Assembly (NCBI RefSeq): GCF_964199755.1
Contig: NC_133918.1
Coordinates: 372,001-436,000 of the forward strand
DNA length: 64,000 bases
Direction of reading: 5' to 3'
Origin: Larus michahellis
Taxonomy: Eukaryota > Chordata > Aves > Charadriiformes > Laridae
In this document: in pieces, positions 22,901 through 35,400 of the stretch
How the letters are laid out: the number at the start of each line of letters is the position of its first letter
Numbering within the stretch: position 1 is the first letter of the stretch
The notes under the pieces: generated by a model
Told to the model about the DNA's origin: nothing
What the model saw: only the letters and a program-made list of their open reading frames with translations
Database searches by the model: none
Program-made: the position numbers and the translations under genes

Positions 22901-25900
22901 AGGCAGTGGCGAAAAAAGAAAAGGCTTCTAGACAAATAGCTAATTTTCACCCAGCAGCTTGGAACAACCGCTTCCATTTCATATCTCACATCTGAGGCTA
23001 GAACACCTCCTTCTGCCACTGCAGCCTGAAATAAGGTTAAGACCATCTCTACCAGCATGCTACTTCCTCAGCCCTGTCCCTGAATACTCCCATGCCCTCA
23101 AAAGCTAACACTTTTCATAAAAGCAAGATAAAGTGCTGCTCACCTTTCTCTTGATAACGGATCTTAGTGCACATCCGGCAGCAAGCACAGGACTGGATGT
23201 GAAACAAGAGTTGCCATCGGTTTCACAGACAGAACGGAGAAAGGCTCTCTCCCTGCCTCCACTGCAGCTGGAGACGTGCTGCACCTTTGCTGCGCAGCAC
23301 CAGCCATGGCAGCGGAGAGCTGCCCTGCCTCCTGCCAGGCCACCAGGCAGGGGCTGCGCACCCTGCCCAGCAAAAGGAAAAGGTTTAGGGACAGCCTGCT
23401 GCAAGAGGACTTTGTCAGCAAACCCAGAGGAACAGCAGGTACAAAAGCAGGAGTCAGGAGAGGAAACATGAGAGAAGCATGCCGATAGCCCAGCAAAGCA
23501 GGGAGGGGAAACACTGCAGCAGCTGCGAGGCCATGATGCGCCCACCTGAGAGCCAGTCCTGAGCCCACCCGCTCGTCACCTTCTGGAGCCTGCGGCCACA
23601 GAGACCCACAGAAACAGCCGGCGCTGTTAACACACCTCACCAGAGCAGGAGAGCAGATGTTCTGGCAAGTGACCGTCCGTTTCCCACCCTGCTGTGGTGG
23701 GCCTGCTTCCCAGCCCGGCATCAGGGCTGCTTTACATCGCTTGCTGCTAATAAACTTTGGGGTTTTCCCTCCCTTCCCCAAATTTGCAGTTGTGCATGAG
23801 TGCACACACGTGTATTTAAACAGTAGCCTGAAGCCAGATGGTTGAAACACCAAACTCACGGAGATCTCTGAATCCCAATCCGTGAAATCAGTTCTTCTGA
23901 CCAAAGCAGGGAGATGGAAAGGCGCCTTGCTCTCCCAGCCCTGTCACAGTCCAACCGTCACCACGAGGCCTGTCCATCAATAAAGCCTCATCACACACGT
24001 CATGCTGTGTATGGCGCCATCACTTCTCTCCACTCCCCCAAAGGCAGAGTTGGGTCCGCAGCCCCCACTACGGCCCCACTGAGAAAGACCTACAGCAAAA
24101 ACTTCCTCCTGTTTATGCAACCCCAGACCCCTGAGGATAGAAAACAAACCAGGACATGACAGCAGCTATCCTCACCATAATCTGAGAACCCCACGCGACC
24201 AAGGGGCTGCTGTGCCACCTTCACTCCTTGTCAACAAGCTGCAGAACAAACCCCAGCCCATGGCAGGCAGCTCCAGACCCACACCCATCTGTGCAGTCGG
24301 TGGACAACACAACAGCTCCCCGCTTGCTGGTGACACAGCTCCTTTATCAGTTCCCATAGATGAGGGGGTCAAGAGCAGCTTTCAACCAGGCACCGAGGAC
24401 GGGTGCATCCCTGCAGCCCCGAGTCACGGATTGCTCTGTACGAGAGCCTGATGGAGATAAACGGGCTCGCTGGTGAAGCGCAGCACAGCTTCCCCACGCT
24501 GCCAGACTGCAGGCGAACCGCTCTCCCACTGCCAACGCCTGCCTCTCATCCGTCCCCCTCTTCTGCAGGAGCCACCGCGCTGCTATCACAGGCATCGTTG
24601 GAGGGGGACGCTGCCCATGGTATGATCCATGCCTTGTCACGACAGGATGAGGCTCCAGAGAAAGCCCAGGCAGAGGTGTTTTGGTGTGGATGAGTCAGAG
24701 GGTCCAACCAGATGGTGGGACAAGACCTCCCCTCACACGCCCTGGGAGAGCTCCTCCTGGCTCCGCTTCGAGCACAAACCATGGCTGCATCCCACGGGCC
24801 AGGCAGCAGAAGACATGGGAAGATGCAGCCATCCAAGCACGGCCGCAGAGGGAGTGCTGTCAAGTGGTGGGAGACATTCAAGAGCAGAGGAAGAACGCGA
24901 TCCTTTTGAGGATGTCCTCAGAGATCCAGCAGCCTTGAATCCCACATGCACTTCCTTCCAGCATTGCAAGTGATCCACTGTAGCTAGGACGAGGGGCTCA
25001 ACATCTGTTCTCCAAAGGATAAGGACGTTTCCCAACCCCCTTCCTATTACAAAAACAAATTCCTGGATGCATGTGGCTCCCCTTCCTTTCATTCCGCAAG
25101 CCTAAGCTGGGTGACAGTCTTAAAACCTTTCATCCACCTGGAGGAGATTTCCTCCCTAGGAGGAACTCGACTGAACACCAGCGTGAGTGAGCCAGGCACT
25201 CTCCTCCCCACAGAGCAGGACACCAGAGTGACACACCCAGCACTCTGTCCTCACAGCCTTCGGACAGGCTCCCAAATAACCTCAGGAGCAGGAGATTCGC
25301 AACAGAGCGCTGCCCGCAGACACTCACACCACTGGTCTCTCCACAACACAAATGGCTTGAAACTGGCCGGAGCTGACTCAGCATCACCAAACAGTTCAGA
25401 GTATCCCCACTCGCTCACAACTTCCAGGGAGCGGGAGATCAAAGTTTAGCAGAGCACTAGCGCTCAGTACTTCCATCTTCCTTCCCTGCAGCCCCTAAGC
25501 AACCACAGATAGAGCAAAAGTGCTCCCTCCGCTCGCCATCTGTACGGCCTCCTCACGTACAAGGCACAGGGGTTCCCAGCGCCCCACAGGGGCTGTGCCC
25601 TGGAACCGGGAGGGAAAAGGCTCCCTCGGAGCAGGGCAGACAAGGAGCCCAAGGACTATCACCAGCACATTGCACCAGCCTGACAATTTATGTGTCAGGG
25701 CACAAACCCGCTCTGACAGCACGTGATGCTCACTCTTCTCCTGGACGTCACCATCTCTGGAGGGCAGGACATCCCTGCTGCCCAAACTGGAGCCACACTG
25801 CAGTCCACAGCCGACTTTCTTCTCTTCTCTGAACTGCAGCTTTCCAAGCGTCCCGGCATGAGATATCTCCTCTGTCCCATCAGAGTCCAGGCTACCAGGG

Positions 25901-28900
25901 AGCTCTAGACAATACCAGGTGTGGACACTGCCATTTCAAAGTTTGTAATTGCCACTCCTGACCACAACTGTCATGCCAGGTGGGACACCCCAGAAGAGAC
26001 ATCCAAGACCCTGCGCTGGCAGCCATGCCATATGGCTCCAGGGGCCGGGCACACACCTCCTTCTCTCCCAGCAAGCTGGGCAAGAACACAAGCAGCAGCA
26101 CTAGCCATCTTATCTTCCTGATGTCCCTTGTCACAAGCTCCAGGGACTTTCCATACGCCTCGTGCAAACGATAAATGCCCCCTGGTTCTTACACTACTCC
26201 TTGCAGGAGCTGGCTTGAGGTAGTTCACCAAGGGAGTGTCATTGCAGAAGTGGGAGCGGAGGCACATAACTGCCTAACGTCACAGAGAAAGCAGCTGCAG
26301 AAGAGGGAGAAAAGCCCGGTGGGCTGCTGTGCTCTCTAATGTCACCTGTGCAGAAGGTGGCCCTGACCATGAGTCCCTTTCTCCAGACCAGGGCAGTAAC
26401 CTGGCCTCGTGCAGCACTGCCCGCTGGGTGCTAGGAGCGGGTCAGAGGCCTGGCTGCAGCGTTTGCCAGGTTGGGTTCAGAATTGTCTCCTGGTTCACAT
26501 TTCCAGGAGGCGGACAGAGCAGACACCCGAAGCCAGCGCCTCCCTCCTCCTTGCCAGTGGAGCCACCCTGGGCAGCCACACCTCTTAAAGCCATCAACCT
26601 TCTGTCAGGGGATACAGAGGGACACCAGCAGGCATTATCTCCTGCTTCTCTCCCCGGTTCTGCCACTGCAGGGCTCTCACCAGGTAGCGGCGGGGGAAAG
26701 GAGGGGCTCCCAGCCCTGACAACTGGGGAGGGAGGGAGTATTTTCTGTACTGCCCAGAAAACTCAGTGCAGAGCCAAGGAGACGCTGGGAGCACTCGCAG
26801 TGGATCTGAAAGCTCAGCAGTGCAGCCTAAGCCAGGAGGAGACGCTGGCCATCAGCCAGGCAGCTCAGGGCAGCCCCGCTGCCCCAGTGAGGGACGGGGC
26901 CGGGAACTCTGTGCTGCAAAGCAACTAGCTCCTGCCAGGAGAGCACAAAGCCCATCTGGGCGGCTTTGAAACACCAGATGGTTTTTCCCACTCACCTTCA
27001 TCAACACTTCTCATGGGCAATTGCTGTAATACAGATTTGCCTGGTACCTCAAACAACAGGGCTTCTTCCCAACTCTGCTTAGGGACCAGGGCAGGGGAGG
27101 AAGCGGCAGAGATGAAAGCAACACAGTACTGGAGGAATGAAAACCACAGCCTGTTTCATCTCCCACCTCCAAGATTTGGGATAGTTACTCATCCCGCAGG
27201 GAACGGGAGCAAGTTGAGCACACTGTGGCCTTCAGCTAGAAGGGGTCTCCAGAAGGAGTTACTAACAAGCCACTCGCACGCCAGCCACAGTTCACAGCAG
27301 GGAAACAGACCCACCAGGACTCCAACTCAGCAGATTCCAAGTGTACATCCAGCCTGGCTGCCAAAGGCTTGTGCACTGCAATGGTGAGATATGTGTGACA
27401 GCAGGGTTCCCCCGCTCCTCAGCCCATCTGGGGACTGTCACTCTGCAGAGATCTGCTTGGCCTCCTGTCATGCGTATCGCTACCAAACCCTTTTCTGTCA
27501 GCAGGATCTGGGTTGGCATAGGCACTTTTAATAGTAAGATATTTTTTTTTCCCCTTAACCCATATCCTCTTGACAGAACCAGGTTACGAAGCAGCTGCAC
27601 CGGCAGATCTGGGGTAGCCTTTTGCAAGATAAGGCAGCGGAAAAAGGGGTACCTGGATCCAGTTATCTCTTCGATCACCAAACTACAGCTAATTGCAACT
27701 TTCCCAACTCCCCCAGGGTCGCAAGGAAGGGGGGGACCAATGCCAGCTCTACTCTGTCCCAGCCCAGTCACTTCACTCCAGAGTGGGCCCTTCACCCTGG
27801 AGAGCCCCCAAGCAGGGTAGGCGGAGGGGGTGTCATTCCCACTGGTGACAGGGGCTGCTTCCATTTCTGGGTTGCAGAGCTGCAGCTCTGACAAGCCGAG
27901 CTGTCCCACATTCAAGCAAACACCCATTTCCCTCTCTGCTTTCTTCCCCAGGCTGCTCGAAGCCCCACACGTTTCCTCTCAAATTACTGCCAAACCTTAA
28001 GAGTTAGGGGGAAAGAAGAGGGGGAGGGAAGAGAAGGCTTCCAGGGGGCGTTCACAGGGAAACCTCTCCCTGAAGAGCTGTCAAACTCCTTGTGCCGAGA
28101 TGCCGGAATCACTTCCCTAGTGCAGTCACACAGGAGCTGCCTCACTGCTGCCCTGGCTTACGTATGCTGCTCCCAGGTCTCCACCCCAACAGGGACAGCC
28201 TTCCAGGACCGACAGCCCAGACTGCGAGGAGGAAAGAGCAGCACCGTGCAGTTAATCTTTCCTGCAGAGTAACTGGGGCAGAGGGATGCTCTGTGGCATG
28301 ACAATATCCATCAGCTTACATGCAAGCGTCAGCAGCATCTTCAGAGAAGCAACAAGCGATCCATGAGGCATTTATTTTCCCGCCCCCCCTATTACAAGAC
28401 CAAGCAGCTCAATCCATTACACATTTTTCCTTGCAACCTCTCTCGAAGGTAGAGAAGCGACCTGCTTATTTTACAGATGGGGAAGCGAAGCAAGATGAAA
28501 ATCTAGCGCATCTGTGGTCTCACAGAAGAAAAGGGGGGTAGAGGAGGGCGATTTTCGACTAACTGGTACAAATTCCTAAGACCTAGACAAATACCCTAGT
28601 CTCCTGACTTGCAGGGAGGGATAAGCTTCAGAACAGAGGGGCCGGAGACCTACATCCCATTCCTAGTCACGCCACAAATTCAGGATTTGTTCAGCATCTT
28701 TTCACTCCTCCATCCCTCACGTAGAAGGATCAGATTCACAACCCTTTACTAAGCACCGTGACAGCTCTGTGGATTAAGGACTCCGTCTGGTTTGCCACCA
28801 ACCTCCACATCAGAAAGCCACCTTCCGAAGGTTGTTTATCACCTTCCCTTGTTCCCCACCTGCATGTATTTTGCATGGGATCAGAAGGCCAGGACTGAAA

Positions 28901-29097
28901 CAGGAACGCCACAGGAGTGGCTACAGCTGAAAAGACGGCTACAGAAGTAGCTGAAGGCTGAGAAAGGAAACTGTTCAAGGGGTTTATCCAAAAGACTACT
29001 CTCTCTCAAACAGGCAGATCTAGTGTGACCTCACTGATTCCTCCCTTTACCTTACCTGCCCAAGACCTGCTCCTCTGGGCCCTACACAAGGACCCAG

Positions 29098-29242
29098 ATT
29101 TATAAATATTATAGATATATGTTATATATAAATGTGTGTATTAAATACATGATTATATAATATAATATCTATTATAATATTATATATAAAATATAATAAT
29201 ATCCTATATAATTATATATATAATTAAATATATAATTTATAA
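29098..29242. repeat. A/T-only degenerate microsatellite
   Basis: About 145 bases almost entirely of A and T in (TA)n-like and TATAAT-like words, with strong self-complementarity. It stands out from GC-rich surroundings. Confidence 0.85.
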
Positions 29243-29450
29243 AGTCAGAGGGATCACCCACACACAGGATACACCCCCCCAGGAGAGCCCACTTCATCTT
29301 GCTGCTATTAATACCTGGAACATTATTTACCCGAACAAACTGTCCCTTCTCCCTCATTTCTGGGCTCTCACATCTCTGCTTTGTCCCAGAAACCGCAGCC
29401 AACACACGTTCATCCTTCTCTACTACACACTTCCTTCCAAAACCCAAACC

Positions 29451-29455
<5 letters not shown>

Positions 29456-29487
<32 letters not shown>
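29456..29487 (+). repeat. T32 homopolymer
   Basis: Thirty-two consecutive T residues, 210 bases from the A/T microsatellite. Nothing on either flank identifies a retroposed gene. Confidence 0.9.
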
Positions 29488-29488
<1 letters not shown>

Positions 29489-32400
29489 AGTTAATTACTC
29501 ATGTTTCTAGTTCGTGTCCCCTCTTCCAGTCCCTGCAGACAGGACACAGCTCCCCTGGCTCCCTCATTCATCATGCAGCCAGTTTGTGGGCTTAAACCCA
29601 TCAACGCTCATTATGGAAACGGGCCAAGACTTCCCACGATGCTGTTGGGTGCCTACCTGCAGCCAGTCCCGTGGGCGAGTGCTCAGAGGGGCTGCCAGCC
29701 ACGTTCTGAAACATGAGCCCCTCTACGGCCTTTCAAACTGGGAACACAGACAGAGAGGGGCTCTGGGCTGCGGTGTGGACACTGACAGCGCCCTTGGGTT
29801 GAGTGGACACAGCTCAGTTATCACCGCTGAGTTATCACCACCACCACAGGTGGTACCAGGCACTTGCAGAGTACACAAAGGGGGGAAAAAGTCAGTTTTC
29901 CATCTTCTCATTCAGGCCTTGATCCCCCCCCAAACTCCAGCACCACTCCACCCTCTGAGCTGGATGGGGCTCCGGCAAAAGCCTTTGCTTCCCCAGCACC
30001 AACCCCATCACTAAAAGCCAGAGCCGTGCTCCAGCTGGACTTGGCTCTCCTTAGCAAAGCTTCAGGCTGAGATTGCAGGCTGCCTGCGAGCCCTTTGCTA
30101 CACCGAAAGGAGGAAGTTCTCAACCTTTCAGAGCTGGGATGAACCCCGCACACAGGAGCCCAGGCAAAGCCTTCCCCTTGGGCCGGCTCACAAACAGCTG
30201 CATGCCTTTAATTTTGCTTCAAGAGCAAACACGTTCTTTCTGTATCCAAGCAAAATTCAGCTAACGTAGTCAAGGATGGCCAAAAGCATCCAATCAAGAG
30301 CACAGAGCAGAAGTCGGGGCAGAGGGTTACCATGTAGCTAAGATGCCCAGACTTCACATCGAGACCCAAAATTATTAACCTGCCCTTTTCGCAGAAAGGG
30401 GCTGCCTCACCTACCTAAGGCCACCTATGGAGCTGGGAACAGACAACCATGTCCTCCACCACTCTACCATCATGTCCTCACACACCACAACCAGTCCGTA
30501 CAGCCTAAGGAGATGCCAGCATAACCTGACCTGAATTTTGACGTACCCCACAAGCGTCCCAGCACACAGCTCCACACAGACGCTCTCTGCCCAGAAACAT
30601 GGGACAAGCTCAACACTGACCAGCAGCGACAAACACCCTGACATGTTTACCAGAGGCCACGCGACGGTGTTTGTGGCACACTGTGAGAAGGACCACACAG
30701 AGAGGTGAGAGAGGACAGGATAAGCCACAAACACCTCACTGAGCAGGTCCAGGGAATGGGAAATCCTGCCATTAGCAGGATGCACTGCAGAGGATTTCAC
30801 AGCTAATGAACTCTCACCACCAAAGACCACACAGAGCGCAAAAGCAGCAGAGCATTTCTTTTCCGATAAACTGCTTTTATCATGAAGTTTACGCATGCTT
30901 CAGCCTGGCTGCCCACGCCATCCCCAGCTGGAAAGCAGCTCCAAACCTGTGCCTTTAAATCCTGCTTGGCAGCGGGAGTGCAGGACTGGGGCTGCTGGAG
31001 CAGACACACCCTGCACCGCTGCCTGCTCCAGCCCTGGAGCACACAAACATTTCCTCCCGGCCACTCCTGCGCTTCAGCTCCAACAGAGCAGCCTCGGTAC
31101 CTGCCGGAGCAGGAACATAGGCCGTTTTTACACAAACCTGTAAATACAGAGACTTAAACTCATTTCCTGAAATTCCCCAGCAGTGGACATTCTTCCCTCA
31201 AACTTCTTCCTTCAGGCAAATATTTAGAGTCTAACAGGCATTCCTCATCACAGGCACAAGTTAAATATTGTCCCTAAAACAACAGCAAGTGCCTTTAAAC
31301 GATTCTGGCTGGAGAATCACTGCTCTGGACTTTGATTTCTGGCTCTGAACAAAAATAGGAGCAAAGCACTGAGTATTACACTCCTCCCAGAAGTCGGATT
31401 TCAGGCTCCACACATCCCCTGCCAGGACCACAACCAGCAGTGGGAACCGTCCCCTGCTCGTGCATTATCACGCCTCAGGTGTCTGCTGTCACCGAGCCAA
31501 ACCCGCTGCAGTGCATCCTCTGCGCTGTGCACAGGATTATTCTGCGTCTCTTTTCCAGGTCTGTGCTTATATGTACACACAGAGACAGAGGAGACCTGCT
31601 GGGAGCCGTGGGCGCCATCCAGACTGCAGTGAGGGCATTTGCACGCGTTGCCCTCCCCTCTCTGGCTGCACCACCTCCATTCTCAAAGGCGCCCACCTTT
31701 CCATCCAGCCGTGCCTGGCAAACTGATCTCTCCGGTGCAGAAGATGCTCTAGGCTGTTCCTGCTACGCAGGCAGCTCAGCTCCCTGACAGACGTGCTAGC
31801 TCTTGCAAGAAAATATCTCGGCATGGTAGGAGCCCAAGAAGTCAGCATAATAAGTGGGAGAGAAGGGTAAGGAGAAAAAAAATAAACTAATGCAGTGAGG
31901 TCAGTACACCTGAAGCACGGCTACACCGGGGATCTGGGATGCTGTGGGCATTTTGCACACAGAGGAGGGGAGCAGAGCTCCCACCGTGACTCTGCAGCCA
32001 GCCCGAGCTGCCGAAGTCCCTGCAGCGCTGGCCTCGTCTCACCCCAAAGCAGCCCCGCGATGCCCCCGCTGCTGCTGAGCCAAACCCATAGGCAGACGGG
32101 GCTGCTCTGTCACCATGCTGCTCACACGCCTCCTGCTGAAGGCAGGTTCGCTTCTGCGCCTCACAGCCGAGGGAAGGGAGCCCCTGCCAAAAACCACCTG
32201 AAATCCGAGTTTGCTCCAATGCAAGGGGTTTGCCCACCACTTCTCCATGGCAAAATGCCACAACAGAGTTACTCAGAGAGCTTTAGCTAGAGAAAGATTA
32301 CTGCAACACAGCACAGGTGTGCCTGAACAGCATGCTGCACAGTAACTCACATTCACAGTGTTTATTCTATAGTCAGCTGAATTCAGCATGGTGTGTTAAA

Positions 32401-35400
32401 CGAGCTTCCCCTTCACTCTTCTGAACTTGGTGCCTGCAGACCTGGTAAGCCCAAGGAGCACCCGGCTCAGCTCTTCCCACTCCAAGCAGCAGGTCTGGGA
32501 GGAAGAAGAGGGGCCTGAGCTGCAGAGAGCTGCTCCCTGGCAACATCCCCTGCTATCGCGTGAGATGGAGAGCCGTGACAGTCTGCTGTGCTGGAATTCC
32601 TCTCTACTCCCTTCCCTGCATCAAAATACCTAGTACCTCAGGCTGGAGAATCTGCTGGGGACTCTGACAATCTCTTCTCGGGATCCCCTGATCAAGCAGA
32701 AACCTCTATGAAAACAGCATGCATTTAAAATCAGCTGCAAGTTACCCTGGAGGAAAATGTTAAAGCTCCATCCCTCCAAGCACTTCCTATTCCTTCCCCT
32801 GCCACTGAAGCACACTGAGCGACAAGCTTCAGCAAGCAAGTTTGAGCAGGAATTCCCAAGGCTCAAAGCGGAGACTAGTCTGTACCTGTCAGCACCAACA
32901 CCTCCGGTGCCTGTCCTGTGGCACTCTGACCCCACACCCACCAGAGGCGACTGCTGCTCCTCGGGTCCCAGCTGCAAGCGGTCCCTTCCAACATACAGAC
33001 CACAGCTCCTCTTCCAGCGCTTGTTCTAAGTCGTGTCCTTAACATTCTCCATACTTGGGAACACAAAAACCAGGCTTCAAGTCAAGCCTGCATCGCCTTC
33101 AGGATAAGAGGAATTGGGATAGCTGGGGGTGGGGGGATTCCAGGAGAGCCTTCGCCTGCCCCTCGCCCACACATACGGCACAGAAGATGCTGGAAAGCAC
33201 CATCTTCTCCCTGCATCACACTGGGGAAACCAGGCAGAGAGTATAAACTTCATCACTGCCAACAGCCCATGCTAAAAAAAGGAGAAGAAAAAGGGTTTCT
33301 TGCTTTGTTGTTTACACCTCAGTGCTATCTCAAAAGCAAAAAGCAGCAAGATTTTCTACCAGAAAACATCGGGCAATGACAAGAGTCTGTAAGAATGGAG
33401 CTTCTGAGTAGTACAAAACCATTACACCTCCATCCCGGTTTTAACTTGGATTACCGCAGACCTTTCAGAGCCCATCGTTGAGCCCCCCGCACCCAGGCAA
33501 TACCACTTAGACCTTCCAGCCTCCAGACTGGGGAGGGGAACAAATCCCCAGAGAGGTGACCATGCTCCCTCCTGCACAGGTCTGCTCAGCTGCAGACCGG
33601 TGGGGCTGCAGAGCTCTTCCAAAGGAAAGCTTCACAAAATCCAAGTTCAAGACCAACCTTAACCCCTGTTTATTAACTTAAGAACATCCCTCTCAGGCTG
33701 ACAAAGCCTGTGCATCACCTGCCAACTGTCTAATTCACCACTTGGAAAGCAAAAGCCAGGCCTCCCTCATTAAAAAACATTACATAACATTAAGTAACAA
33801 AGGGCTACAGGACACTCTCTGGTTGGTGCACATGTAAAAGTGAATGATTAAAAAACTAACGCTTCTTTCCTCCAGATTCTCAGTGTCTCAAACACCCTGG
33901 GAGCCCAACGAGCACCTTATTTCAAGACCTGGCTGCAACAGCATCTTGGCTCATCCCAAGCACTGCTCTCGCGTTCAAGTTACTGCCACCGCTGCCCACA
34001 GACACTAAACAAAACACAGCACTTCCCAGCTCCGTTTCAGAGCACTGTCCCCACCAGACGGCGGTGGAGCTGTATTCTGCTGCCTAATGTCTGACGGTGT
34101 AGAGGAAGCCGAGATCTCAGCCTGCAGCACAGGGAACGCTTCGCAGGCCTGAGGCTCAGCTCCTCCAGACCTTGCAGGAGAGAATTCCAGCTTCCTTCAT
34201 GTCACCATCTTAGTGCAAGTCTTTTTAGCAGATGAGATCATGGAAGCACTTGGTTTTACTGTCACAGGTGAACCAGCCTCAAGACATAGAGACCTTCATT
34301 TCCTACAAGTGAGAATGTTTATGCTGCAACTTTTTAAGTGACACAGGGCTGACTGCAGTGGAGAGGGCAGATGTCAGCAGGTTATCGCTTGGAAAACGTG
34401 ACTGTCACCAACCTTCCAGCAGAAGACTTCATGGGCACTAAGAAATCTTCCTGGACACAGGGTGCACTTCTGACCATCACCTTTTTGGAACAAAGGAAGT
34501 CAATTTAAAATCTTTCAAGGACTAATTGAATTCCTCTACTCCAGAAGCAAACTCTCCTTACTGTGAGCTGTGAAAGAAATCATGAACATCTTGCTCCGTG
34601 TAGCATTTTAAAATGCCCTGCAAAGTCTGACCTACAAGTTTCAGCTTACCTGCTTACCTGAAGCACCATTTCCTAAATCGCACAGCATGGGATCACCTCA
34701 GAGCTTAAGAGTGCGCTGATCTGCTGCAACGTTACCATTGCAGCAAGCGGAAGACAGATAGACTTTCTGTGGTTTTACAGGCACTGTACTTGCACCCAGC
34801 ATGCGCTGTACCACCTCACCCTCCCCATCACAGCAGGGCTGGTGGAACCCGCAAGCCCTGGAGATCACAGTTCTGAGCACCTCACATTGAGACAAGCCAT
34901 GAAAGGGCAGACCCATGTCTCATGCCGGCTGCCAGAGACATCCGGCAGCTGGCAGTGTAGTAGAGCCGTGGCAGGAGGTATCCTGGAACATCTCAGCTCA
35001 ATGCATGCTCTGCAGTAAGCTTTTATTTAAGCCAGTTATTAGGAATAATGCAACATAACATGCAAGGTGGGGCTGTCAACAGGAAGGGCTGCAGCCTGTG
35101 CAGGGATTTAGGAGAATTCCCCAAGAGATGGAGGGCAGTTAAAGTGAATCTGGGAGCCAGACGGAGAGCCCAAATACTCTGTGTTCAGCTGCCCCAGCAG
35201 AAAGTCACCTTTACACTTTCCTCACAACCGAGTCCTGCTTCATCACTACAGCGATGGACCTACCGGAGACACGGACTGCCGGCAGGAGGTATAAACATCC
35301 ATTCTAATAAAACCCCAAGACTATTTATAAGCACATAGCTTTTCTAATGGGAAGATAACTTGTTCTCCAGCAGAATCCCAGAGTTGCCGAAAGATCTGCT

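Noticed and set aside
23164-23904. 246-codon minus-strand frame
   Set aside because: No recognisable domain, no supporting splice sites or start context, overlapping open frames on both strands.
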